A stretch of 64,000 bases of DNA from assembly GCA_052267165.1 (NCBI GenBank), contig JBKQHO010000022.1, positions 124,001 to 188,000 on the forward strand. Direction: 5' to 3'. The notes beneath the pieces were generated by a model. It saw nothing but the letters and a program-made list of their open reading frames with translations, was not told where the DNA came from and searched no databases. The translations under genes and the position numbers were made by a program. Numbering within the stretch: position 1 is the first letter of the stretch; every line of letters begins with the position of its first letter. Shown one piece after another: positions 19,934-28,376 of the stretch. Source of the stretch: CAWICD01 sp052267165. Its GTDB lineage: Bacteria > Vulcanimicrobiota > Vulcanimicrobiia > Vulcanimicrobiales > Vulcanimicrobiaceae.

Positions 19934-20940
19934 AATGCGTGTTGCTTGTCTCCGGTCTGAGGGAAATATCCGTTTTCGGCAAACCACCGGATCGCCGCGC
20001 GGATCGCCTCGTCGATTGGGCTCGGGGTGAAGCCCAGTTCACTCGCAGCCTTCGACGTATCGTAGTACATTGACTCCTGACTCATTCTGACGGCGTCGAT
20101 CGAGAGCGTCGGCGTGCGTCCGAGCCCTCCCAGGACCCCTTCGTCGACCCACGCGACGGCGAGCGGCAGCCAGGCGGGGACCGACCAGCGCGGCGCTGCC
20201 CGCCCAACTTCGGCCCCGACGCGCTCGAGCAAACGGCGCAGCGTCAAGTTCTCGCTGCCCAGGATGTAGCGTTCGCCGCTGCGGCCGCGCTCGTAAGCGA
20301 GCAGGTGACCTCGGGCCACGTCGGCGACGTCGACGAAGTTGAGCCCGGTCTCGACGAGTGCCGGCATGTTCCCCGACAAAAAGCGCACCAGGATCTCGCC
20401 GGTCGGCGTCGGCTTACGGTCCCAGGGCCCGATCGGCGTGGTCGGGTTGACGATGACGACGTCCTGACCGGCGCCGGCCGCGGCAAACGCTTCGCGCTCG
20501 GCCAAGTATTTCGAGAGCTTGTAGGCGCCGATCAGCACCTCAGGCGGACTTTGATAGGTTTCGTCGGCGATGCCGCCGTGCTTGACGCCGATCGCCGCGA
20601 CCGAGCTCGTATAGATCGTGCGCGCGACGCCTGCAGCCCGCGCCGCGCTCAGGACGTTGCGCGTTCCGCCCACGTTGCTGCGCAAGAGCGCCTCGCGCTC
20701 CTTGCGCCAAAAGCTGTAGTGCGCCGCGACGTGAAAGACGGCGTCGGTACCCCGCATTGCCGCGGCCAGATCGGAATCGTTGACGTCGCCCGCGACGATC
20801 TCGAGCGCGAGGCCGCTCAAGTTGCGGCGATCGCTGCCCGGGCGCGCGAGCGCGCGCACCCGCCAGCCTTCCGCGATGAGGAGCCGGGCCAGATTCGCGC
20901 CCACGAAGCCCGTCCCGCCCGTCAAGAACGCGGCTTTCAT
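19924..20940 (-). CDS. hpnA: Hopanoid-associated sugar epimerase HpnA
   Basis: A 338-residue extended short-chain dehydrogenase. The NAD(P) motif is LTGGTGFVGANLARLL (residues 6-21), the catalytic YxxxK is YKLSK (near residue 150), and the active-site Ser lies in YTSSVAAIG. The family HpnA, a dihydroflavonol-reductase-like epimerase, is found in hopanoid clusters and is presumed to act on side-chain sugars; its exact reaction is not settled. The ATG at 20940 overlaps the RND gene stop (ATGA), indicating coupling. Confidence 0.88.
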   Translation of the reverse strand: MKAAFLTGGTGFVGANLARLLIAEGWRVRALARPGSDRRNLSGLALEIVAGDVNDSDLAAAMRGTDAVFHVAAHYSFWRKEREALLRSNVGGTRNVLSAARAAGVARTIYTSSVAAIGVKHGGIADETYQSPPEVLIGAYKLSKYLAEREAFAAAGAGQDVVIVNPTTPIGPWDRKPTPTGEILVRFLSGNMPALVETGLNFVDVADVARGHLLAYERGRSGERYILGSENLTLRRLLERVGAEVGRAAPRWSVPAWLPLAVAWVDEGVLGGLGRTPTLSIDAVRMSQESMYYDTSKAASELGFTPSPIDEAIRAAIRWFAENGYFPQTGDKQHALWQ

Positions 20941-23447
20941 GCGGGCGTCGCCTTGCGGCGTGCGTCGTCGACCAGCGTATAGACGACCGGTACGACGATG
21001 AGGCTGAGCAGCGTCGAAGTAACCAGTCCGCCGACGATCGCGACGGCCATCGGCGCGCGCAGCTCCGCGCCGGTGCCGAAACCGAGCGCGATCGGCAGCA
21101 TCCCCAAGATCGTCGCCGAGGTCGTCATGAGGATCGGCCGCAGGCGCTGCGTTCCCGCTTCCAGGATCGCCTCGCTGCGCCCGAAGCCGAGCTTGCGCAG
21201 TTTCTCGATTCGGTCGACCAGCAAGATCGCGTTTTTGTTGACCAAGCCGAACAAGAAGATCACGCCCATGAGCGAGATCAGCCCGAAGTCGGCGCGGGTG
21301 ATCCAAAGCGCGAACAGCGCGCCGACGATCGAGAGCGGCAGCGAGACGCTGATGACCAGCGGGTCGACCCAGCTGCGGAAGAGGATCAAGAGCACGACGA
21401 CGATCGCGAAGACCGAGAGCCCCAGCGTGATCGCGAAATCTCGGAAGATGTTGACGACGTCGGCCGAGCTGCCGGCGAATATCAGCTTGACGTCCTTGGG
21501 CAGATATTTGTGGGCCAGGCGCAGGACGATGTCGTTGGCGTCGCCCAGCTGCAGCGTGGGAATGAGGTCCGCGGTCACTTGCACGGCGCGCCGCCCGTCG
21601 ACGTGTTCGATCGCCGAGAACGGCGTGCCGTCGGAGAGTCCCGAAGCCGTCACGTCGACGAACCCCGGCGTTCGCTCGAGACGGTGCTGAAAGCTGCGCC
21701 CGACGCTGCGCAGGCGGTCCAAGTCGTCGTTGAGCAGCGCGAACTGGAGCGGTTTGCTCGTGTCGGTGCCGACGAAGGGGACGTCGGCGACGGTCGTCAC
21801 GACGCCGTCGAGAATCGGCAAACGTTTGCGCACGGCGTCCTCGACGTCGATCGTCTTGACGCGGCGGTCGGCGCGCAGATGCACGTCGATGACGCCCGTG
21901 TTGGACTGGTCGGTGCGTCCGCCGATCGTGGTGTAGAGCGCACTGACCGCCGGATCGAGGCGGATCGAGGCTTCGAGCGTCTTGGCCGTGCCGACCGTGT
22001 CTTCCAAGCTCGTGCCCAGCGGCGTCGAGAAGTTGACGCGGAAGTTGCCGCGGTCGAGATGCGGGATGAAGCCCTTGGGGATGAACGGGATCAGACCCAG
22101 ACCCGCGGCGAAGGCCGCGACGGCGATCAGCACCACCTGGCGGCGATGTTCGAGCGACCAGGTCAGCAGCCGGCGGTAGCGCGGGTAGCGATCGGTGCGA
22201 TTGACGTCGACGCCCCCGGGTTTCACCTCGCCGCGCTGGCGCAGCCAGGCAGCGGCGAGGGTCGGCGAAAGCGTCCGCGCGGCGAGCAGCGAGAAGAGCA
22301 CCGCGGCCGACGCCGTCAGGCCGAAGGGCTTGAAGAACTGGCCGAGGGTCCCGCGCATGAGACCGATCGGCAGAAAGACCGCCACGATCGTCAGTGTGGC
22401 GGCGACCAGCGTCAAGCCGATCTCCTTGTTCGCCTCGACGGCCGCGACTAGCGGCGGTTCGCCGGCCTCGAGGTGCCGGACGATGTTCTCGACGGCGACG
22501 ATCGCGTCGTCGAGGATGACGCCGACGACCAGCGCCAGCGCGAGCAGCGTGATCGTCTCGAGGTTGAAGTGGAAGATGCGCATCACCAGCGTCGTGCCGA
22601 GCAGCGACGTCGGGATGGCGACCGCCGAGATCGCGGTCGCGCGCCAATCGCGCAGGAAGGGCAAGATCACGCAGATCGCGAGCAGCACCGCAAGCAGCAG
22701 GGCTTCTTCGGTGGAGCGGGTCGCTTCGCGAATGTAGGTGGCCTGCGACGAAAAGCGCACGACGTCGACCGAGGGAAGCTGCGAGCGCAGCGCTTCGACC
22801 GCGTCGTCGCAGGCTTCGGCAACGTCGATCGTGTTTGCGTTCGCTTGCTTGACCACGTTGACGGCGATCGCGCTTTGCCCTTCATAGCGGAAAGCCGAAG
22901 CATTCGGTCCTGTGCTTTGGCCGCCCAGAATCTGGACGTCGAGCACGCCGGGAATGGCTTTGAGCTTGGGCGCGACCTGCTGCGCCGCGATCTGCGCCAG
23001 CTCGCGCAGCGGGCGGCCCGGCTTGACCACCGCGTAGGCGACGATCGCGGTCGCGTTGAGATTGAGCGGCGTCACGCTCGTCGTCGTGCCGGGCGGCAGC
23101 GTCAGCCCGCGGATGGCGTCCTCGACCTGCGTCTTGCGTTCATCGAGATCGCCGCCGACGTCGAAGGCCATGTCGAAGACCGCGAACTCGGGGTAGGTCA
23201 GCGAGTGCAGGTGCCCGATCCCCTTGATCGTCTGCAGGCGCCGCTCGATCGGAACGGTGACACGTTTCTCGTTCGCAAGCGGATCGAACTGATTCGAGTG
23301 CGCGGTAACGACGACGACGGGGAAGCTGATGTCCGGGAAGAGCGCCAGCTTGAGACCCGGGAAAGACAGGATGCCGGCGACGACGATCGCGCCCCACAAG
23401 GCGACCGTCGCCCACGGGAAATCGATCGCGAGCCGCGAGATGCTCAG
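20937..23447 (-). CDS. RND-superfamily transporter of HAE1/AcrB type with missing docking subdomains
   Basis: A 12-helix RND transporter of about 836 residues, against about 1050 for AcrB. The proton-relay residues are present: the TM4 pair in VILDDAIVAVEN and the TM10 Lys in GLVNKNAILLVDR. Both periplasmic loops are short. In loop 1 the strand VLDVQILGG runs almost directly into AFRYEGQSAIAVNV, and in loop 2 FVDVTASGLSDG runs into PFSAIEHVDGRRAV. These are the places where AcrB carries docking subdomains DN and DC. No adaptor or TolC gene is nearby, and it lies between squalene synthase and hpnA. The first conventional start (TTG, 23399) falls inside helix 1. The reading frame extends upstream with fitting residues (YLSISRLAIDFPWATVA), so I start at CTG 23447; AUA at 23459 is also possible. 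Possible hopanoid carrier. Confidence 0.8.
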   Translation of the reverse strand: MSISRLAIDFPWATVALWGAIVVAGILSFPGLKLALFPDISFPVVVVTAHSNQFDPLANEKRVTVPIERRLQTIKGIGHLHSLTYPEFAVFDMAFDVGGDLDERKTQVEDAIRGLTLPPGTTTSVTPLNLNATAIVAYAVVKPGRPLRELAQIAAQQVAPKLKAIPGVLDVQILGGQSTGPNASAFRYEGQSAIAVNVVKQANANTIDVAEACDDAVEALRSQLPSVDVVRFSSQATYIREATRSTEEALLLAVLLAICVILPFLRDWRATAISAVAIPTSLLGTTLVMRIFHFNLETITLLALALVVGVILDDAIVAVENIVRHLEAGEPPLVAAVEANKEIGLTLVAATLTIVAVFLPIGLMRGTLGQFFKPFGLTASAAVLFSLLAARTLSPTLAAAWLRQRGEVKPGGVDVNRTDRYPRYRRLLTWSLEHRRQVVLIAVAAFAAGLGLIPFIPKGFIPHLDRGNFRVNFSTPLGTSLEDTVGTAKTLEASIRLDPAVSALYTTIGGRTDQSNTGVIDVHLRADRRVKTIDVEDAVRKRLPILDGVVTTVADVPFVGTDTSKPLQFALLNDDLDRLRSVGRSFQHRLERTPGFVDVTASGLSDGTPFSAIEHVDGRRAVQVTADLIPTLQLGDANDIVLRLAHKYLPKDVKLIFAGSSADVVNIFRDFAITLGLSVFAIVVVLLILFRSWVDPLVISVSLPLSIVGALFALWITRADFGLISLMGVIFLFGLVNKNAILLVDRIEKLRKLGFGRSEAILEAGTQRLRPILMTTSATILGMLPIALGFGTGAELRAPMAVAIVGGLVTSTLLSLIVVPVVYTLVDDARRKATPA

Positions 23448-23455
23448 GTAGCGCT

Positions 23456-24529
23456 TTATGGTTTGGCGAACCCGAGCTTGAAGCGCTCTTGGCTCGTTTT
23501 CGAGACGAGCCAGCGCGTCGTACTGTTGCTGATGGTCGAGAAGGAGCCCGCCAGGATGAGCGAGCGGACCTCGTCCCGCGAGATCTTCACCGCCCCGCCG
23601 GAGACCAGCATGGCGTTGGAGTGCTCGATCTCGCGCAGGGTTGCGACTGCGAACAAGATCGGCAGCAGGCAGAAGAGACGGATCCGAATCGCCATCTTCG
23701 GGATCGCGTTGAAGTAGTCGAGCGAGTGTCGCAGATCTTCCTTGGCGAGCTGCACGAGGTCGACCAGCGCTTCACGGTTCTGCACGAGCCAATCGCCCGA
23801 GAGGATCTTCTGATGGCTGCTCCCGCGTTTGAGCAGGATGTCCTCGGGAATGAAGACCGCGTTCTCGTGCTCGACGTCCCACGGGATGTCTTTGATGATG
23901 TTGACGTTTTGGAGCAGCTCGCCGAACGCTTCACAATTTTGCAGCAGCCGGTCGTAGTCGCGGTCGCGGATATAGGGCGAGTGATAGTGGAACAGGTCGG
24001 TCAACAGGTGGCCGACGGTCCCGGCGACGTAATAGCAGTAGCGCCGGTACTCGTCCATCGTTTGGATGCGAATGCCGTGCGGATACTTGCCGACGACTTG
24101 CCGCATGCCCAGCGTGAGCTCGCGCGTCCAGCGTTCGACGATCTCGGCGCTTCTTTGCGGCAGCGAGTGCAGTACGTCGAAGACCAGTCTCGTGCCGCGC
24201 ATCAAGTCGAGATACGCCTCGTCGGCCTTGATGTCGGAAACTTCGTCGGCGAAGCGTTCCGCCTTCTCATCGTCGTGGAAGCAGTCGAGGAACTTCGTCA
24301 GCAGCTCTTGGCGGCGCGGCGCGGGCGCCGAGCCGTCGTCTTCGATCGTGTCGGCGATCCGGCACAGCAGGTAGCCGACGAGCACCGCCTTGCCGAGATC
24401 GCCCGGCAAGACTTCGATGCCGATTGCGAACGTGCGGGAAACGCGGCTGATGATGCCGCGCGCGAACGCCAGCGCGGCACGCTCGTTAGCCGGCCCGCTA
24501 TCGCGCCGGCCGACTCCGTCTAACACCAT
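23456..24529 (-). CDS. Squalene synthase (squalene/phytoene synthase family)
   Basis: A 357-residue head-to-head prenyl synthase. The two Asp-rich motifs are DTIED (near residue 66) and NVNIIKDIPWD (near residue 220), with RRYCYYVAGTVGHLLTDLF between them. This resembles single-enzyme squalene synthases more than the split HpnC/HpnD pair. It condenses two farnesyl diphosphates to squalene using NADPH. A hydrophobic segment near residue 290 may touch the membrane. It heads the minus-strand hopanoid operon and ends just upstream of the RND gene. Phytoene synthase is the alternative; the hopanoid context favours squalene. Confidence 0.82.
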   Translation of the reverse strand: MVLDGVGRRDSGPANERAALAFARGIISRVSRTFAIGIEVLPGDLGKAVLVGYLLCRIADTIEDDGSAPAPRRQELLTKFLDCFHDDEKAERFADEVSDIKADEAYLDLMRGTRLVFDVLHSLPQRSAEIVERWTRELTLGMRQVVGKYPHGIRIQTMDEYRRYCYYVAGTVGHLLTDLFHYHSPYIRDRDYDRLLQNCEAFGELLQNVNIIKDIPWDVEHENAVFIPEDILLKRGSSHQKILSGDWLVQNREALVDLVQLAKEDLRHSLDYFNAIPKMAIRIRLFCLLPILFAVATLREIEHSNAMLVSGGAVKISRDEVRSLILAGSFSTISNSTTRWLVSKTSQERFKLGFAKP

Positions 24530-24877
24530 CCATCGGTCCTGTTCGTCGCTTCCACCTTCGCGCTATCTCCCATTAGAGGGTCAGGTCGGGAACCCCCGCA
24601 GCCCCGGCGTCGTCCCAGGAAGCCGCAGGGCTGTGAGACGGCACAACGGACCGAGGCCACGTCACGTACCTCCGAAGCCATGCGCAAAGCGCTCCTGCGA
24701 GCGACCGGCGCATCGCAGCTCCAGTTCCAACGACCAAACCTGCCCCATGGGGCCTTCAAGAGAAGCATCTCGCCTGTTCGCGGTCGATTCCCTGCTTGCC
24801 GCGGAGGGCGGCTGTGGCCTCGAGCGCGAATCGGCCGCCTCCATGACCTCAACGGTTTATACCCAGACGAGCACGCG
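24530..24877. other. Divergent intergenic region between squalene synthase and hpnP
   Basis: About 350 bases separate the two outward-facing hopanoid genes and should hold promoters for both. I see no convincing -35/-10 pair, tRNA or riboswitch. A GC-rich portion (about 24585-24660) with short complementary segments (gcagccc and gggctgt) could fold, but matches no RNA family I know. The frame of hpnP stays open upstream to 24680; I consider that extension non-coding because family homology starts after 24878. Confidence 0.4.
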
Positions 24878-26512
24878 ATGAAGCGCGCCGCAGCCGGCAT
24901 CAGCCGCAACGTCCTATGCGTCTTTCCGCGGTATTCGCCGTCGTTTGGAACGTTCGAGCACGCGTATCCCTTCATCGGCGTGCGCGCGTTCATGCCGCCG
25001 CAAGGCATCTTGGTCATCGCGGCCTATCTGCCCGAGAACTGGAATGTCCGCTTCATCGACGAGAACGTCCGGCCCGCGCGACCGCGGGACTTCGCCTGGG
25101 CCGACGTCGTCTTCGTCAGCGGCATGCACATCCAGCGCCCGCAGATCGACGACATCAATCGGCGCGCGCACCTTGCGGGCAAGGTGACGGCACTCGGGGG
25201 GCCGTCGGTCTCGGGCTGTCCGCAGTACTATCCCAATTTTGACTACCTGCACGTCGGCGAGCTCGGCGACGCGACCGACGAACTCGTCTTGCGTCTGGCG
25301 ACGAGCGTGGCACGTCCGTCCGAACAAGTGATCCTCGAGACCAAGGAGCGCTTGCCGCTGTCGGATTTTCCGGCGCCTGCCTACGATCAGGTCGACGTGG
25401 CACATTACTTCCTGGGAAGCGTCCAGTTCTCGAGCGGCTGTCCCTATCGCTGCGAGTTTTGCGACATCCCCGAGCTCTACGGACGCAACCCGCGGCTCAA
25501 GACGCAGGAGCAGATCGTCGCCGAACTCGACGCCATCCTGGCCAACGGCGGACAGCGCGCGATCTATTTCGTCGACGACAACTTCGTCGGAAATCGTAAG
25601 GCGGCGAAGGAGCTCCTGCCGCATTTGATCGCCTGGCAAAAGAAGAACGGCTTCGCGGTGCAGCTCGCCTGCGAAGCGACGCTCAACATCGCCAAGAGCC
25701 CCGAGCTGCTCGAGATGATGCGCGAAGCGTACTTCTGCACGATCTTCTGCGGCGTCGAGACGCCCGACCCGGCCGCACTCCACGCGATGGCGAAAGACCA
25801 GAACAATCAGCTTCCGGTGATGGAAGCGATCCGCATCATCCACAGCTACGGCATGGAAGTGGTCTCGGGGATCATCATGGGGCTCGACTCCGACACGCCG
25901 CAGACGCCCGAGCACATCCTCAACTTCATCGACGAGTCGAAGATCCCGTTGCTGACCATCAACCTGCTGCAGGCCCTGCCGCGCACGCCGCTCTACCGGC
26001 GCTTGGAGGCCGAAGGCCGGCTGGTCGAGGCCCCCGGACGCGAGTCGAACGTCGAGTTCTTGCTGCCCTACGAGCAGGTCCTCGACATGTGGCGCCACAC
26101 GTTCGCGACCGCGTACGAGCCCGCCACGCTCTACGAACGCTTCGCGTACCACGTCGAGCACGTTTTCCCCAACCGCATCACGCCGCCGAACAGCCCGCAG
26201 CGGGTCAACGCGCGCAACATCCGGACGGGCCTGCGCATCCTGGCAAACCTGGTCGTGCGGGTCGGCCTGCTCGCCGACTACCGCGACGTCTTTTGGGCGA
26301 TGGCCAAGAACGCGCTGCGCCGCGGCGACGTCGAGGCGCTGATCCACGTGGGGATGGTCAGCCACCACCTGATCACGTTCGCCCGCGAAGCCAGCGCCGG
26401 CCGTCAGAACGCCTCGTTCTACTCGCACACGACGCGACAGGCCGCCGCACCCGCCGTGCCGCCGCCCGCATCCGCAGCCGAGCCCGAGGCCGTAGCCGGC
26501 CGCTCCGCGTAA
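24878..26512 (+). CDS. hpnP: Hopanoid C-2 methylase HpnP (B12-binding radical SAM)
   Basis: A 544-residue protein with an N-terminal cobalamin-binding-like domain (LCVFPRYSPSFGTFEHAYPF, GVRAFMPPQGILVIAAYLPE), the radical SAM motif CX3CX2C in FSSGCPYRCEFCDIPELYGR (near residue 190), YFVDDNFVGNRKAAKELLPH, and a C-terminal DUF4070 region (about 330-500). These strings match my recollection of the HpnP group closely. HpnP transfers a methyl group from SAM through methylcobalamin to C-2 of hopanoid ring A, giving 2-methylhopanoids. The last 40 residues are a low-complexity Ala/Pro tail. The ATG at 24878 is chosen because homology begins about ten residues later. HpnR (C-3 methylase) is less likely. 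Confidence 0.86.
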   Translation: MKRAAAGISRNVLCVFPRYSPSFGTFEHAYPFIGVRAFMPPQGILVIAAYLPENWNVRFIDENVRPARPRDFAWADVVFVSGMHIQRPQIDDINRRAHLAGKVTALGGPSVSGCPQYYPNFDYLHVGELGDATDELVLRLATSVARPSEQVILETKERLPLSDFPAPAYDQVDVAHYFLGSVQFSSGCPYRCEFCDIPELYGRNPRLKTQEQIVAELDAILANGGQRAIYFVDDNFVGNRKAAKELLPHLIAWQKKNGFAVQLACEATLNIAKSPELLEMMREAYFCTIFCGVETPDPAALHAMAKDQNNQLPVMEAIRIIHSYGMEVVSGIIMGLDSDTPQTPEHILNFIDESKIPLLTINLLQALPRTPLYRRLEAEGRLVEAPGRESNVEFLLPYEQVLDMWRHTFATAYEPATLYERFAYHVEHVFPNRITPPNSPQRVNARNIRTGLRILANLVVRVGLLADYRDVFWAMAKNALRRGDVEALIHVGMVSHHLITFAREASAGRQNASFYSHTTRQAAAPAVPPPASAAEPEAVAGRSA

Positions 26513-26686
26513 GCCAAAAGCCCAACTCAGGGAGATGCCCGGACCAGGGCTCGCCCCTCGACGCGGCCGGCCTCGAGCAGGTTTGAACCGGCCGCAAAGC
26601 CAGGAACCACGGAGCTCCGCGCGAAGTAACGGAAATTCCGATTATCGTTACTTGAGCACCGGCAGGGGAAGGGGCGGAAAAGCGGC
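26513..26686. promoter_or_regulatory. Spacer with two inverted repeats upstream of the recombinase gene
   Basis: Two perfect 8-bp inverted repeats lie here. GCGGCCGG at 26563-26570 pairs with 26588-26595 and, coming just after hpnP, may act as a transcription-end hairpin, although no U-tract follows. AAGTAACG at 26624-26631 pairs with CGTTACTT at 26646-26653, in unusually AT-rich sequence 34 bases before the recombinase start; it could be an operator. Both functions are inference from symmetry. Confidence 0.35.
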
Positions 26687-27655
26687 ATGGCGGCACGGAA
26701 ACGAGTCTACGAAGCCGGGCCCTTTCGCTCGGCCGATCCGACCATCGGCGCCTTTGCCGACTACCTCGGCGATCGGCGCGTCAGCGAGCACACGATCGTC
26801 GCCTACCAGCGCGACCTGGAGAGCTTCGGTTCGTACCTGGCGGCGCGCAGCGCCGGCGCCGACCTGCGCAAGCACCGGCCCGCGCCGTATCCGGCACTCG
26901 CGGACGCGGAGCTCGCCGACATGCGCGCCTTCGTCTCGCACCTGACCCGCTCGCGCTCGTACTCGGCTCGCTCGATCCGGCGCAAGCTCTCCGCGCTGCG
27001 GACGTTCTACAAGTTCCTGGTCCGCTGCGGCCGGTGCGCCTCGAACCCGGCGCTCGAGCTCGAGTCGCCCAAGGTGCTGCGCAGCGTCCCAAAGGCGCTG
27101 CGCGAGGACGAGGTGGAGCGGCTGCTGCGGACGACGCTGGCCGGCCGCAGCGACTTCCAGCGGCTGCGCGACCGCGCGCTGCTCGAAACGCTCTACGGGA
27201 CCGGCCTGCGGCGCAGCGAGCTGCTCAACCTCAACCTCGACGAGGTCGACCTCGAGCGCCGCGAGCTGCGGGTCGTGCGCGGCAAGGGCGGCAAGGACCG
27301 CGTGGTGCTCATGACGACCGCGGCAGCCGACGCGATGCGCGCGTATCTGGCGCTGCGGCCGCGGACGGCCGACCCGGCGTTCTTCGTAGGCCGCGGGGGA
27401 CGGCGGCTCTCGCAGTCGGCGCTCTACAAGATCTTCAGACTGTTCCTAGCGATCAGCGGGCTGCAGGCGCACGCGACGCCGCACACGATGCGGCACTCGT
27501 TCGCGACCCATCTCTACGAGCACGGCGCAGACTTACTGGTCATCAAGGAGCTGCTCGGTCACGAGAGCCTCGCGACCACGCAGGTCTATACCAAAGTCTC
27601 CCAGCAGCGGTTGCTCGAGCAGTTCGACAAGGCCCATCCGCGGCAACGCGAGTAG
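26687..27655 (+). CDS. Tyrosine recombinase of the XerC/XerD type
   Basis: A 322-residue site-specific recombinase. A core-binding SAM-like domain (about 15-125) is followed by a catalytic domain with all active residues: Arg in TGLRRSELLNL, Lys in GKGGKDR, His/Arg in PHTMRHSFATH, a second His in LLGHESLATT and the nucleophilic Tyr in QVYTKVS. Length and spacing match XerC/XerD, which resolve chromosome dimers at dif, rather than phage integrases. No dif-like site was recognised. XerC versus XerD cannot be separated here, so no symbol is given. Confidence 0.88.
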   Translation: MAARKRVYEAGPFRSADPTIGAFADYLGDRRVSEHTIVAYQRDLESFGSYLAARSAGADLRKHRPAPYPALADAELADMRAFVSHLTRSRSYSARSIRRKLSALRTFYKFLVRCGRCASNPALELESPKVLRSVPKALREDEVERLLRTTLAGRSDFQRLRDRALLETLYGTGLRRSELLNLNLDEVDLERRELRVVRGKGGKDRVVLMTTAAADAMRAYLALRPRTADPAFFVGRGGRRLSQSALYKIFRLFLAISGLQAHATPHTMRHSFATHLYEHGADLLVIKELLGHESLATTQVYTKVSQQRLLEQFDKAHPRQRE

Positions 27656-27687
27656 CGGGCAACGCGAGTATCTTTTGTAGACGAGTG

Positions 27688-28374
27688 TTATTTGGTTTCG
27701 AGCGACCAGGTGATGTCGTCGGTGCTCGTGCCACTGTTGCGGGCTCCGCTCCAGCGCATGATCGTGAGCTCGTGTCCGGACGCCTTCTGCAATATGCCCT
27801 TTTGGTAGTCGGCGCTCTCCAGGATCGTCGAGTCTCCCGAGCGATCGACGAGCGTGCCACCACCGTGGCCTTGCGCGCTTACATGCAACACGTCGTCTCG
27901 AACCGACGCCGAAACGTCGACCGGAACCTCGTAGTTGCCGCCGTGGTCCGAGACGTTGTACGTCGCCTGCCAGGTCGTGTCGGTCGTTATGTTCGCTGGA
28001 GCCGCGCGCATCAGTTCGACGAGATGCGTGAAGTTCGAGCGAAGATCGCTTGCATTTCCGAGGTCGCTCGCCCGGCTCATATGCTTCCCGGTCGGGTCGA
28101 GCGTGCCCAGAGGCTTGTCGCCTAAGAGCACGAGCTGCGAGCCGTCGTCGCCGCGACGGACGGTGATCGTCTCGTCGAGCGTCAGCGGCGCGTTGATGTG
28201 AGCCGCGTTGGGCGTCGACCACAGCGCATGATAGGCTACGCTCGTGGCGCCGGCCGGCGGACCAAACGGCGCCGGAGCGAGATCGGCCGCCCATACGGAA
28301 AGCGCCGTCCCACTAAAGAGAGCCGCAGGCAGCGCGACTCGGGGCGCATTGCGCATCTTCTCGCAGCTTGGCAC
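27688..28374 (-). CDS. Putative secreted protein, tandem paralogue A
   Basis: I do not recognise the family. The 228-residue protein starts at a GTG (an internal ATG at 28356 is equally good), followed by a signal-peptide-like segment (VALPAALFSGTALSVWA). It shares its layout with the neighbour at 28377-29054: APFGPPAGATSVAY near the N-terminus, LGDKPLGTL, then FTHLVELMRAAPANIT and YEVPVDVSASV. It is probably an exported, beta-rich protein. It ends convergently with the recombinase gene. Confidence 0.6.
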   Translation of the reverse strand: MPSCEKMRNAPRVALPAALFSGTALSVWAADLAPAPFGPPAGATSVAYHALWSTPNAAHINAPLTLDETITVRRGDDGSQLVLLGDKPLGTLDPTGKHMSRASDLGNASDLRSNFTHLVELMRAAPANITTDTTWQATYNVSDHGGNYEVPVDVSASVRDDVLHVSAQGHGGGTLVDRSGDSTILESADYQKGILQKASGHELTIMRWSGARNSGTSTDDITWSLETK

Positions 28375-28376
28375 GA

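Noticed and set aside
21000..22647. Minus-strand frame that would extend hpnA to about 900 residues
   Set aside because: Upstream of ATG 20940 the product is Arg/Asp-rich shadow sequence of the RND gene in another frame; HpnA is normally about 330 residues.
24540..24680. Cobalamin riboswitch or SRP RNA upstream of hpnP
   Set aside because: Scattered resemblance (gggaacccccgcag, ggtcaggtc) but the defining B12 box and the SRP apical loop are absent on either strand.
26560..26620. c-di-GMP (GEMM) riboswitch near the recombinase
   Set aside because: The string gcaaagcca recalls GEMM, but the paired ggcaaacc block, GNRA loop and receptor are missing.
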